Of a stretch of DNA of 47,068 nucleotides, positions 18,901-27,195 are shown one piece after another; position 1 is the stretch's first letter; the number at the start of each line of letters is the position of its first letter. Both the position numbers and the translations under genes were made by a program. The stretch covers positions 1 to 47,068 of the forward strand of contig PBAL01000066.1 in the NCBI GenBank assembly GCA_002715965.1. The letters are read 5' to 3'. The DNA comes from Verrucomicrobiales bacterium (GTDB lineage Bacteria > Verrucomicrobiota > Verrucomicrobiia > Limisphaerales > JAYPXF01). The notes under the pieces were generated by a model that was not told the origin of the DNA, did no database searches, and saw nothing but the letters and a program-made list of their open reading frames with translations.

Positions 18901-20944
18901 AGTAGTCGCTGCCGGGCGTCGTGCGAGCACCACCCTGGTGGGGGACAGCGGAAGTTGCCTTGAGCAGCATCAGCGAATCATCCGGACGGGCGAAATTGAT
19001 GCGACGACCGGCAAGATCGTCGGCAAAGGCTCGAACGTCGTAGATCGGATCGTAACCGCGAAGGGAGAGCTTGAAGCCGTTCTTTCCGTCCTTGGCCCCG
19101 TGGCAGGTTCCCATGTTGCAGCCGAGCTTGGAAACGACCGGCATCACGTCGCGGACATAGTCGGGCTTGTAAGGCTTGTCGAGATTCGCGGCCTGGATGT
19201 TCACGCTCGCCGAGTATCCGGCGTGAGTAATGGCGACCTGCGCCTTTCCGTTCTTGGTTGGCTTCACGAGACCGCGCCTGGAAACCTCAGCCATGTCGCT
19301 GGAAGGCTTGTAGGCCGCCTCCCGAGTCAAGTCGATCGTATCACCTGAAGCCAACCAACCAGTGACCAACAACTGTGCGTAATCGTAACGTTTGTTGACC
19401 TTCACATCACTCGGCGAAACAGAAATGCCAACGACCTTGTGCAGCTGATTGTCCGGGAGCGGAACAGGAACAAACGCGCGCTTAAGTGAAAGGGTCTTCG
19501 AATCAAGCAAACGAAGAACACCGTCGGCGCCGGAGGCCGCGATCGTCTTGCCGTCGGGACTGTAAGTCAGCGCGTAGATCCCACCATCGTAGTTGGCCTT
19601 GGTGATCAATTTGGCTCCCTCGGTCTGGTAATCTTCAACCATCTTCCGTTGATCGGGCTTGAAGGATGCCGGGCGAATTCCGAACACCTTCTTCAATGCG
19701 TCACTCACTTCGCGTTTCACATCCGCGTTGTAAATGTGAATGTGTCCTCTGCCATTCAAGCTGCTCCCAGCGACGATCTGTTTTCCATCAGGCGAGTAAG
19801 CCACTGCGAAGATGCGGCCTTCCATCGGCGGATAGCGCCGGATGAGATTGGAGTTGTCTCCAATGACGCGTTTGGCGATGCGATCCAATCGGAAGATCAT
19901 GGGCGTGCCGTCCGAGCCGCCAACGAGGACTTCATCCAGCTTGGGATGGCTGGCAACCGCGATCAGTCCACCCTTGAGGGCCTTGGGTGTGATGGAGGTC
20001 AGGTTGTCGATGAATCGCTCGGTCGTGAAATCATAGCCCTTGGCCGACATGTCCCGACCGACGGAAATGATCTTGTCTCCCTTCGGCGACCAAGCGGTAT
20101 CGAGCGCCCAATCGCTGTGCGCGTTGTTGAAGAACACCTGCTTGCCGGATTTGATATCGAACGCCCTTACGGTGTTGTCCGAGCAACCGACCGCGACGTG
20201 CTTGTTGTCCGGCGACCACTTGGCACCGTAAATCGTGTCGTAAGTGACAGAGATCGAGTTCTTCAAATTCCACGATCCGACTTCCCAGATCTGAAGTTCG
20301 CCCTGGCGAGCTGGCAAGCCACCCGAGACAGCCAGAAGTTTTCCGTCCGGAGAGAATTGAACGGATTCGATGCGCTCAGCCAAACCCACCAAGCGTTTCA
20401 CCAAGCCGCTTCCGTCTACGTTATGAATCAGCACTTCATGAAAACCTCCCACCGCGATCAACTGACCGTTCGGTGAGTAGTCCATCGTGGTGACGTACGG
20501 CGCCTGCGAATAACTCGGCGGATGGTCCATGTCGTAAACCGTCTTCGCACTCTCGGGTGAATCATCGATCGCCCCCTGCTTCACCCAGCTGGAGATCAGC
20601 GCGATGTCCTTCGGTGAGAGAGGCGCCTTTCCCTGCGGCATCTCGGCTTCGCCATTTTCCGGCGTGATCAGTCGGACCAGAAGACTCTTCTTCGGATCCT
20701 TGGGCACGATCGCCAGTTCATCGCTGTCACCCTTGCCAACCAGCCGCTTGAAGTCGGTCATTACATATCCACCTTTGTCCTTGGCGGGTTGATGGCAGCC
20801 CACGCAGTGCACCTGGAAGATCGGGCGGACCTGGGTGTAGAAACTGACCTTCTCTTCAGAAGATTCAGTCTTCGTTTCTGCCAGCGCAGGTGCGGCAACC
20901 GCCATCGACAGCGCCAGAGATTTCAGAACGGTTTTCATACGCAT
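15926..20944 (-). CDS. Planctomycete-type cytochrome c / WD40 / DUF1549-DUF1553 protein
   Basis: This giant exported protein has about 1672 residues. Domains in order (numbering from 20944) are a signal peptide (MKTVLKSLALSMAVAAPALA), a PSCyt1-type cytochrome region with CVGCH near 48, about eight WD40-like repeats (roughly 130-530), and a short Ig-like/cytochrome stretch with CNMGTCHGAKDG near 610. DUF1549 follows (FIRRVHLDLTGLPPTAD near 820, CNKCHDHPFERW near 960), then DUF1553 (about 1050-1230), a Lys/Glu-rich coiled coil (about 1260-1370), a discoidin-like insertion (about 1370-1550) and a C-terminal DLAWALVNSPAFLFNH motif. Haem c attachment in the periplasm is expected. The biochemical role is unknown. 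A frame-open start at 20986 is less likely because the signal peptide begins at 20938-20944. It is the first gene of the operon with DUF1501. Confidence 0.92.
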   Translation of the reverse strand: MRMKTVLKSLALSMAVAAPALAETKTESSEEKVSFYTQVRPIFQVHCVGCHQPAKDKGGYVMTDFKRLVGKGDSDELAIVPKDPKKSLLVRLITPENGEAEMPQGKAPLSPKDIALISSWVKQGAIDDSPESAKTVYDMDHPPSYSQAPYVTTMDYSPNGQLIAVGGFHEVLIHNVDGSGLVKRLVGLAERIESVQFSPDGKLLAVSGGLPARQGELQIWEVGSWNLKNSISVTYDTIYGAKWSPDNKHVAVGCSDNTVRAFDIKSGKQVFFNNAHSDWALDTAWSPKGDKIISVGRDMSAKGYDFTTERFIDNLTSITPKALKGGLIAVASHPKLDEVLVGGSDGTPMIFRLDRIAKRVIGDNSNLIRRYPPMEGRIFAVAYSPDGKQIVAGSSLNGRGHIHIYNADVKREVSDALKKVFGIRPASFKPDQRKMVEDYQTEGAKLITKANYDGGIYALTYSPDGKTIAASGADGVLRLLDSKTLSLKRAFVPVPLPDNQLHKVVGISVSPSDVKVNKRYDYAQLLVTGWLASGDTIDLTREAAYKPSSDMAEVSRRGLVKPTKNGKAQVAITHAGYSASVNIQAANLDKPYKPDYVRDVMPVVSKLGCNMGTCHGAKDGKNGFKLSLRGYDPIYDVRAFADDLAGRRINFARPDDSLMLLKATSAVPHQGGARTTPGSDYYNVIREWIGNGCDLELKSSKVQSIEVFPKNPVVQDIGGSQQVRVIATYANGEKRDVTAESFVETSNQDIVKTDDKGLATTLRRGEAALLARFEGAYAATTLTVMGDRTGFVWKEPETWTHIDDLVSAKWKRMKILPSGLCTDAEFIRRVHLDLTGLPPTADAVKKFLADKRPSRTKRAELANKLIGNADYVDHWANKWADLLQVNRKFLGAEGAKLFREWIHKEVKENTPYDQFAKKVLTAKGSNKENPPASYYKILRNPADLMENTTHLFLATRFNCNKCHDHPFERWTQDQYYETAAYFAQVGLKRDPKNPKGNVGGTAVEGAKPLYEEIFDKNDGEITHDRTKEVTAPAFPFSAGYKADKKASRREQLAAWMTSPDNQYFAKSYANRIWGYLTGTGIIEPLDDIRAGNPPSNPELLEYLTNEFIKSGFNVRHLMKLIVESRTYQLSIATHKWNEDDTVNYSHAIVRRLPAEVLFDTIHRTLGSQPKIPGVAAGMRAAQLPDAGIKLKDGFFATMGKPPRESSCECERINDVQLGPVMAMISGATVGDAISDPKNSIAQLVEKEKDDKKIVNEIFLSVLNRPATDGEVKATQKTIAGIAGEHKKLTAELAAYEKKLAPIMVKKKKQRADELNKSKDELAAYSKSIEEQEKKRAKDRENRIAKADKALKDYQKQLPKKQSEWEKKQDLKLKWHILKPTKLAATGGVTLTNNNDGTVTSSKKGNKSIYTITTETALKDISAVRLEALTDKSFPRNGPGRHTDGNFVLTEFEVRVAPKSDPKKVTKLKLVKSVANFTQKNFNIATTVDGRPDGRNGWAVSPQGGKEHWATFQLEKPVANPKGSIVTITINHSFNQNKPFRFGKFRLSLASSKKPTGLSLTESLAAIIRTPVDKRSKDQLAKLKTAYQLTDKTLAARTTALATAKARLPRDKKEVELENVVKRFEQPLPPDPELIRLQRAKKLSDEQLKKVRLVGMQDLAWALVNSPAFLFNH

Positions 20945-20970
20945 TAATAAAACGGGCAATCGGCCTTTGG

Positions 20971-20991
20971 GACGGGTACAATACACCCGTC
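20971..20991. promoter_or_regulatory. 7-bp palindrome in divergent promoter region
   Basis: GACGGGT and ACCCGTC form a perfect inverted repeat with a 7-nt AT-rich spacer (acaatac), centred between the divergent cytochrome/DUF1549 gene and the Gfo/Idh gene. The centre-to-centre half-site spacing of 14 bp suits a dimeric regulator. No regulator gene lies nearby, so the binding protein is unknown. Confidence 0.45.
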
Positions 20992-21091
20992 ACGAACCGA
21001 GCGGCAAGATTGAGAACTGACGCTTTCGGAGAGGGAGTATTCGCTTGGTTCTCCGCTGGACAAAGCACCGCTACGCCAAAACACTCCGCTC

Positions 21092-22537
21092 ATGAATTCC
21101 AAGAAACCCGAGGGCGAAAAACTCTCACGTCGTTCCTTTACCAAGCGCACCAGTGCAGCCGCTGCGACTGCGTTCGGATTCCAGTTCATCCCCAGCCATG
21201 CCTGGGGGCAGTTGACCAAGCCTGCGCTGGCGGGAATCGGTGCCGGCGGCAAGGGACGCGCGGATACCTTTGGATCTGACAAGGCTGGTTTCAACGTGGT
21301 TGCACTATGCGATGTGGTGGATATCAAGAAGAACACGGGCGCTGTGCCGCGTCGAATGAAGGGCCTGGTTGACGTCCATAAGAAGTTTCCGAAGACGGAA
21401 TTCTTCAGCGACTACCGCGAGATGATCGAGAAGATGGGCGACAAGATCGACGCCGTCACGGTATCGACTCCAGACCATCATCACTTCCACGCCTCAGCCC
21501 AGGCGATGAAGGCGGGCAAACATGTATACTGTCAGAAGCCGCTGACTCACGGAATCTGGGAAGCACGCATGCTTGCCAAGTTGGCGAAGGAAACCGGCGT
21601 GAAGACCCAGTTGGGCAACCAGGCACACGCCAACAGCCACATGCGTCGCTGCATCGAGCTCATCCGCGCCGGCGCCATTGGCAAGGTCACCGAAATCCAC
21701 TCCTGGACGAATCGCCCGGTCTGGCCACAGGGCTTCACCAAGCCGCCGGAAAAAGCCGAGGTGCCATTCTGGATTGATTGGGAGCAATGGATTGGTCCTG
21801 CGCAATGGGTCGATTACAGCCCGAACATTGCACCGTTCGCGTGGCGCGGCTGGTGGGAATTTGGAACCGGCGCTCTTGGGGACATGGCCTGTCACATCAT
21901 GGACATGGGCTACTGGGCGCTCATGCCAGGCGCGCCCAAGAGTGTTTACGCCGAGCAGAACGGCGCGACCAAACTCTCACCTCCGATCAATTCCAAAATC
22001 ACCTGGGACTTTGGCCCGAGCAAGCACACCTCGAAGAAGGGCTTCAAGTATTTCTGGTACGACGGCTATGTGGATGCACACTTCGATCGCAATTCATGGT
22101 CGCTCGTGAAAGGAAGTCCGGACTACAACCATCCGGACCAGGACGTCCTCGAAGGCATGAGCTTCAAGGACTTTGGCAGCGTCATCGTCGGTGAAGAGGG
22201 CAAGCTGTTCTTCCATCGCTCCCGAAAGAACTGGGTCTTGAAAACCTCTCACGAAATTGATGGTTTCGAATGGCCCGAACCCTCCATCCCTCGCGCCCCG
22301 GGCGAAGACAACTACCAGGAGTGGATCGACGCGATCAACGGCAAGGTGGAGAAAGGCGAATCCAATTTCGAACACTCAGGCCCCTTCACCGAAACCGTGC
22401 TCCTCGGTGTGCTCGCCCAACGCTTCCCGAAGCAGAAGCTCCAGTGGAACGCCAAGAAGATGGAGATCAATGGTCGGCCGGAATTCAAGCAGTTCATCCA
22501 GCGCAAGTACCGCAAGGGCTGGGAAATCGAGGTCTGA
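21092..22537 (+). CDS. Gfo/Idh/MocA-family oxidoreductase, Tat-exported
   Basis: This 481-residue NAD(P)-dependent dehydrogenase of the Gfo/Idh/MocA family typically oxidises or rearranges sugars and cyclitols. A Tat signal (SRRSFTKRTSAAAATAFGF) precedes the Rossmann fold, whose dinucleotide loop is GIGAGGKG (48-55). The YCQKPLTH motif near 147 replaces the usual EKP with QKP and keeps the catalytic lysine. The substrate-binding half contains WDWEQW-like and GDMACHIMDMGYWAL segments typical of the secreted Planctomycetes/Verrucomicrobia branch. It is divergent from the cytochrome/DUF1549 gene and followed by its own terminator. The sugar substrate is unknown. Confidence 0.9.
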   Translation: MNSKKPEGEKLSRRSFTKRTSAAAATAFGFQFIPSHAWGQLTKPALAGIGAGGKGRADTFGSDKAGFNVVALCDVVDIKKNTGAVPRRMKGLVDVHKKFPKTEFFSDYREMIEKMGDKIDAVTVSTPDHHHFHASAQAMKAGKHVYCQKPLTHGIWEARMLAKLAKETGVKTQLGNQAHANSHMRRCIELIRAGAIGKVTEIHSWTNRPVWPQGFTKPPEKAEVPFWIDWEQWIGPAQWVDYSPNIAPFAWRGWWEFGTGALGDMACHIMDMGYWALMPGAPKSVYAEQNGATKLSPPINSKITWDFGPSKHTSKKGFKYFWYDGYVDAHFDRNSWSLVKGSPDYNHPDQDVLEGMSFKDFGSVIVGEEGKLFFHRSRKNWVLKTSHEIDGFEWPEPSIPRAPGEDNYQEWIDAINGKVEKGESNFEHSGPFTETVLLGVLAQRFPKQKLQWNAKKMEINGRPEFKQFIQRKYRKGWEIEV

Positions 22538-22560
22538 ATTCGATCGGCAGGAACTTCGCG

Positions 22561-22593
22561 AGGCCGCTCCGTGAGGGGAGGCCTTTTAGTTTT
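22561..22593 (+). terminator. Intrinsic terminator after the Gfo/Idh gene
   Basis: AGGCCgCTCC and GGGGAGGCCT pair around a GTGA loop (22561-22584, one mismatch), and a TTTTAGTTTT tract follows. It ends transcription of the oxidoreductase gene and overlaps the last codons of the convergent prenyltransferase gene. Confidence 0.75.
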
Positions 22594-23494
22594 GACGCTT
22601 GAGCAGATAATCGGCGAGCGCCTCCAACGCTACCGCCTTTCCGCGAAACGGTTTCAGGGCGGCAAAGGCCTTGTCCGTCAATTGTGTCGCAATCTTGCGT
22701 GATTTCTGCAGGCCAAGTATCGCCGGATACGTAGCCTTTTCTGCGGTCAAATCCTTGCCGGCGGTCTTGCCCAATTGCTCGGAGGTCTGCGTGACGTCGA
22801 GGATGTCGTCGATGACTTGGAAGGCCAGTCCGACGTGATAGCCAAAGTCCGTGAGCGCCTCGAGTTGGCGCTTCGTGCAATTCGCACTCATTCCGCCAAG
22901 ACGCGCAGAGCAGCAAAGCAATGCGGAGGTCTTGCGTTCGTGGATGTATTTCAATTGCGGAACCTTCAATGGCCTGCCTTCGCCTTCCAGATCCGCGACT
23001 TGTCCGGCAATGAGTTGGAGCGAACCGGATGCCTTTGCAATTTCCAGGACGACATCCTGATGAGAGTAACGCGGCCACGATTTGCATTGAGCTGCGATCT
23101 CGAAGGCCTGCGTCAGCAACGCATCACCGGCCAGGATCGCAATACCCTCGCCATAAACCTTGTGATTGGTCGGTTTGCCGCGCCGGAAGTCGTCATTATC
23201 CATCGCCGGCAGGTCATCATGGATCAGCGAATAGGTGTGGATGCATTCCACCGCGCAGGCCAGCGGCATGGCGTCCTTGTGCGTTCCGCCACACGCTTCG
23301 GCTGCGGCAAGCGTCAGAGCCGGACGCATGCGTTTCCCGCCGGCGAAGAGCGAGTATCTCATGGACTTGTGCATGGTCGCCGGTTTCGCCGAAGCCTTCG
23401 GGATGAACTTGTCCAAGGCCTGGTTGACTTCCTGGGCGCACTGGTTCACCCACTGCTTCAAGTCGAACTCAGGCGCTTTGTTCTTGGGTGGCAT
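22586..23494 (-). CDS. ispA: Polyprenyl (farnesyl/geranylgeranyl) diphosphate synthase
   Basis: This 302-residue trans-prenyltransferase condenses isopentenyl diphosphate with allylic diphosphates to make C15 or C20 precursors for quinones and carotenoids and for longer polyprenyls. The first Asp-rich motif is DDLPAMD (93-99), followed by RRGKPTNH. The second is DDILD (about 227-231), preceded by FQVI. GGKRMRPAL near 52-60 binds IPP. The DDxxxxD spacing of the first motif is the bacterial type II form seen in E. coli IspA. Length fits the family. Chain length cannot be fixed from sequence, so the symbol is by family. The gene stands alone and converges with the Gfo/Idh gene. Confidence 0.88.
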   Translation of the reverse strand: MPPKNKAPEFDLKQWVNQCAQEVNQALDKFIPKASAKPATMHKSMRYSLFAGGKRMRPALTLAAAEACGGTHKDAMPLACAVECIHTYSLIHDDLPAMDNDDFRRGKPTNHKVYGEGIAILAGDALLTQAFEIAAQCKSWPRYSHQDVVLEIAKASGSLQLIAGQVADLEGEGRPLKVPQLKYIHERKTSALLCCSARLGGMSANCTKRQLEALTDFGYHVGLAFQVIDDILDVTQTSEQLGKTAGKDLTAEKATYPAILGLQKSRKIATQLTDKAFAALKPFRGKAVALEALADYLLKRQN

Positions 23495-23772
23495 GGCCGC
23501 GTTCTAGGAAATGACAGCTGTGGGGGCAAGGGTTGAGTTCGCTGCCTTGAGGTGGTTCCGCGTTGCCACCAAGACGCGTAGAGACACAGGCTGGAGATCG
23601 CGCCACCGAGCGCTTCGCTTTGATATCCAAGGACTTAGGCGCACTGCGTTGGGCACGCTGATTCAGCCGCCTTGAGGGTGAATATCGATTTTTGCAGACA
23701 AAAGGGGGTGATTTTCCTAGCATCCGCTCACGCTGAGCGAATCAATCGGGGCAGCTCCAACCTTCCAAGTTT

Positions 23773-24828
23773 ATGGCAGCCAAAAAGAAAGCAGCAGGAA
23801 AGCGTCAAGGCGTGATCGCCGGCGGCAATTTCATCATCGACCAGGTGAAGATGATCGATGTCTGGCCGCAGCGTCACACTTTGGCAAACATCTCCAGTCA
23901 GTCCGAAGGCTCCGGCGGAGCGCCCTACAACGTCCTGCTCGATCTCGCGAAGATGGGAGCGAAGTTTCCGCTCGCCGCGGCCGGATCGGTCGGGAAGGAC
24001 AAGTTGGGCGAACAGATTCTGGCCGACTGCAAGGCGCACAAGGTTGATACCAAGTTTCTCAAGCCGCACAAATCCGCACCGACTTCTTACACGGATGTCA
24101 TGACCGAAGAGGCGGCTGGTGATCGGACGTTTTTTCACATGCGCGGCGCAAACGCGTCGTGGACCGGTTCCGACATCGATTTCAAGAAGAGCAATTACAA
24201 GATCTTTCACCTCGGTTACCTGCTCCTGCTCGACGCGATGGATGCGCCCGACGCGAAGCATGGGACAAAGGCGGCCGCCCTGCTGAAGAAAGCCCGCGAT
24301 GCAGGACTCAAGACCAGCATCGATTGCGTCAGCGAAGACAGCGATCGCTTCAACGAGATCGTTCCACCCGCGCTTGAGCACACCGACTACTGTGTCATCA
24401 ATGAATTTGAGGCCGGCAAGATCACCGGTTACAAGCTTCGCGACGAGAAAGGAAATCTCGACACCGTGTTCCTCCGACATGCGGCCGGGGCTATTCTGCA
24501 GAAGGGCGTTCAGGAACTGGTTGCGATACACTTCCCCGAAGGCGGTTTCTGCCGGACCCGTGATGGCAGGGACCATTGGCAAATGTCACTCAAGCTGCCG
24601 CAGAAGTACATTCAGGGGACAGCCGGAGCTGGCGACGCCTTTTGTGCCGGATTCCTCTACGGCATTCACCAGGATCAGGATCTGCAGGATTGCCTGTTGA
24701 ACGGAGTCTGCGCGGCTGCCGCTTCGCTGTCGGATTCAACCTGCACCGGCGGCATGAAATCCCTCACCGCCTGCCTGGCCTTGAAGAAGAAGTATCGCCC
24801 GCGCCCACCACTTGAACCCGAGTGGTAA
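23773..24828 (+). CDS. PfkB-family carbohydrate/nucleoside kinase
   Basis: This 351-residue ribokinase-fold kinase phosphorylates a sugar or nucleoside using ATP. The N-terminal glycine-rich region (SEGSGGAPYNVLLDLAKMG, about 50-70) and the C-terminal signature TAGAGDAFCAGFL (about 284-296, with catalytic Asp in GAGD) mark the PfkB family. The usual DT before GAGD is replaced by GTA. A basic Lys/Ala-rich N-terminus precedes the fold. The 278-bp region before it (23495-23772) holds no gene that I can see. Neighbours give no pathway, so the substrate is unknown. Confidence 0.88.
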   Translation: MAAKKKAAGKRQGVIAGGNFIIDQVKMIDVWPQRHTLANISSQSEGSGGAPYNVLLDLAKMGAKFPLAAAGSVGKDKLGEQILADCKAHKVDTKFLKPHKSAPTSYTDVMTEEAAGDRTFFHMRGANASWTGSDIDFKKSNYKIFHLGYLLLLDAMDAPDAKHGTKAAALLKKARDAGLKTSIDCVSEDSDRFNEIVPPALEHTDYCVINEFEAGKITGYKLRDEKGNLDTVFLRHAAGAILQKGVQELVAIHFPEGGFCRTRDGRDHWQMSLKLPQKYIQGTAGAGDAFCAGFLYGIHQDQDLQDCLLNGVCAAAASLSDSTCTGGMKSLTACLALKKKYRPRPPLEPEW

Positions 24829-24896
24829 AACGGAGCGAGTGTTAGAAACGTCGAGCTTTGCGCGGCCCTAGCGGCCAGGCCGATGCTGCTCTCCAA

Positions 24897-25682
24897 CTAA
24901 TCTCCCAGTGGATGGCGCTTGGCCGGATCCTGCCTGAAGTAGCCGGCCAACACTTCATACAAGTCCGGATGTTTGCGCCGCAATTGCGCTGGCTTCTCAA
25001 AGAAACACTCCACGGCCACGGCAAAGAACTCTCCGGGATTGGTCGCGCCGTAGTCATCCAACAAGGTTGCCTTGTTTCGCTCGGATCGCTCGATGAGCGT
25101 CTCGTATTCGCGGCGCATCACTTCCGCCCAACGCTTGTACTCCGCGCGTGACGTCAATGGAGGCGTTCCGTTCACCACGCCATCCCGAAGATCCAGCTTG
25201 TGTGCAAACTCGTGGATCACCACGTTGAGGCCATCAAATGGATTGCGTCCGCCCGCCTTCGAATCACGCCAGGAAAGAATGATCGGGCCGTCATCCCAGG
25301 CTTCCCCGAGAGAAGGCGTGCTGGATTCGTGCACGATCCCCATCTCGTCCATCTCCTGCTTCTCCACCGACACGAACTGCCGCGGAAAGATGAGGATCGA
25401 ATCCACGTTGCAGAAGTAATCATGCTCAATCCCCAGCAAGAGCAGGCACGCCTGGCCGGCAATCGTCACTTTCATCTCGTCCGTCACCTCCAGCCCCTTG
25501 CAACCTTCCCAGTTCTTCTCCGCGATGAACACCCGAACCAGCTCGCGAAGCTGCTTCTGTTCGCTGCCCCTCAAGGCCTCATAATGTGGAACGCGCTTTT
25601 CCAACCACGGCTCCCACGCAGATGGAAAGGGAGTCTGTAGAATTCCCCGACGACGTCTTCGTTTGAGCCAGCCAAAGATCAC
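24897..25682 (-). CDS. mtfA: MtfA-like zinc-dependent peptidase
   Basis: This is about 261 residues of the M90/MtfA family. The zincin motif VIHEFAHKLD (HEFAH near 156-160) gives the two zinc ligands and catalytic Glu. The later DDYGATNPGEFFAVAVECFFE segment carries the third ligand region, and the C-terminal YFRQDPAKR ending matches E. coli MtfA. In E. coli, MtfA interacts with the Mlc repressor and modulates the glucose phosphotransferase system, and that role may not hold here. I prefer the GTG at 25682 (xIFGWLKRRRRR, the common family start) over the ATG at 25724, which adds 14 unrelated residues. It converges with the PfkB kinase gene. Confidence 0.88.
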   Translation of the reverse strand: MIFGWLKRRRRRGILQTPFPSAWEPWLEKRVPHYEALRGSEQKQLRELVRVFIAEKNWEGCKGLEVTDEMKVTIAGQACLLLLGIEHDYFCNVDSILIFPRQFVSVEKQEMDEMGIVHESSTPSLGEAWDDGPIILSWRDSKAGGRNPFDGLNVVIHEFAHKLDLRDGVVNGTPPLTSRAEYKRWAEVMRREYETLIERSERNKATLLDDYGATNPGEFFAVAVECFFEKPAQLRRKHPDLYEVLAGYFRQDPAKRHPLGD

Positions 25683-25764
25683 AGTGGTTTCAGATCCGGA
25701 AGCGGACGATATTACACTTGTCACCGGCGGCTAGTCAGTGACCGATCCGTGATCACCCCAAGTC

Positions 25765-27156
25765 TCATTTCTTCCTTCTCCGTTTTGGTGCTTCGATCTT
25801 GGGAATCGCCTCGTTCCGCAAATAGGGTTCCCGGTGTGGTTTCAGATCATCCCCTTGAGCCTTCGACCATGCGGCCAGCTTCCGCTGCATGGAATTGAAC
25901 TGGCCGGTGACCGCCAACTTGTCTGCCAGATTGTTCAGCTCCAACGGATCTTTCTCAAGGTCGAAGAACTCAAACTTCGGCCGAGTGTAGTATGCGCTCA
26001 GCACTTGCCGGGCTCTGACGTCCTTCTTCGCCGCGGCATCCCACGAATCCCAGAACGCGCCCGCTCCATCTTTGCGATGTCGGTCGGAGTGATTCGTAAA
26101 CCAGGCATCGGGTCGCAGATTGTGGATGAGCTTGTATTTGCCGATCCGAACACTGCGAATGGGGAAGATGTTCATCACGCCATCCCCCGTGTGCGTCGTG
26201 TAAATCTCGGTGCGATGTGAATCCGTCTTTCCAAGCAGGACGGGCTTGAAGGAACGCCCGTCCAGACCATCCGGCACTCCGCCTCCAGCAAGATCGATCA
26301 GAGTCGGAATCAGATCCACCCAGCTCACCATCGCATCCGTTCGCAGGCCGGCCTTGATCTTGCCGGGCCATGACACGATCAGCGGAATCCGAGTGCCGGC
26401 GTCATAGAGCGTCCATTTGCCCATGTGCCATTGGCCCCCATGATCGCTGGTGAACATGAAGATGAAGTCCTTTCCGAATCGTTTCTTCGAGAAGTTCCGA
26501 ATACGGCCCATCTCCTCGTCCATGCCCGTGATGTCCGTCAGGTAGCGCGCCCAATGCTCGCGAGTCTCGGGCGTGTCAATGAAATAGGGAGGCAGCGTGA
26601 CTTTCTTTGAATCGTAGGTGCTCTCGTTGCTCCAGGCCACGTGCGGCCGGCGATCGCCGACCAGCAGACAAACCGGTCCATCCACCTTGGTCTTCGAAAA
26701 ATATTTCACCACGTCCTTGCTCATTTCCCGTGGCTTGGGTGATTTAAAATCCACGCCTTCCATCTTGTTTCGCCCGTGTGCCACCTTCCCAAAGCTGGCG
26801 ACGTGGTATCCCATCTTCTTCAACACCGGCAGCAGGAACTTCGTTTCCGGCTTGGGTTGGCTGTGATTCGGATGGGCGCCGTGACGAGCCGGCATGAGTC
26901 CTGTGAGCAGTGAAAACCGATTAGGGCAACACGATGGCGATGCAACGTAGGCGTTCTCGAAAGTCATGCCCGATGCCGCGAGTTTCTCCATCATAGGCGT
27001 TCGCACTTCCTTTGATCCATAGACTGAGGTTTCAAGCCGGCCCAGATCGTCTGAGATAAAGACCACAATATTGGGAAGTTGGGCCGCGCGGGTGTTGGGC
27101 GGAGTCAGACAAGCCACGAACATCAACGTGAATAAGCAGAACTGGATGAACTTCAC
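25765..27156 (-). CDS. Secreted sulfatase (arylsulfatase type)
   Basis: This 463-residue formylglycine-dependent sulfatase has a signal peptide (MKFIQFCLFTLMFVACLTPP, cleavage near RAA). The metal-binding start is NIVVFISDDLG, and the active-site motif C-C-P-N-R (C-x-P-x-R, Cys near 76) is intact and followed by LLTG. The GKVAHG and FTSDHGGQWHMGKW blocks supply the other metal and sulfate ligands. It should cleave sulfate esters from glycans in the periplasm or outside the cell after Cys-to-formylglycine maturation. It is the last gene of a three-gene minus-strand group with the small unknown protein and the enolase-superfamily enzyme, which suggests sulfated-sugar catabolism. Confidence 0.92.
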   Translation of the reverse strand: MKFIQFCLFTLMFVACLTPPNTRAAQLPNIVVFISDDLGRLETSVYGSKEVRTPMMEKLAASGMTFENAYVASPSCCPNRFSLLTGLMPARHGAHPNHSQPKPETKFLLPVLKKMGYHVASFGKVAHGRNKMEGVDFKSPKPREMSKDVVKYFSKTKVDGPVCLLVGDRRPHVAWSNESTYDSKKVTLPPYFIDTPETREHWARYLTDITGMDEEMGRIRNFSKKRFGKDFIFMFTSDHGGQWHMGKWTLYDAGTRIPLIVSWPGKIKAGLRTDAMVSWVDLIPTLIDLAGGGVPDGLDGRSFKPVLLGKTDSHRTEIYTTHTGDGVMNIFPIRSVRIGKYKLIHNLRPDAWFTNHSDRHRKDGAGAFWDSWDAAAKKDVRARQVLSAYYTRPKFEFFDLEKDPLELNNLADKLAVTGQFNSMQRKLAAWSKAQGDDLKPHREPYLRNEAIPKIEAPKRRRKK

Positions 27157-27195
27157 GCGCCGAGTAAACCGGGCCGGTCTGCGCCGATCAACGCA

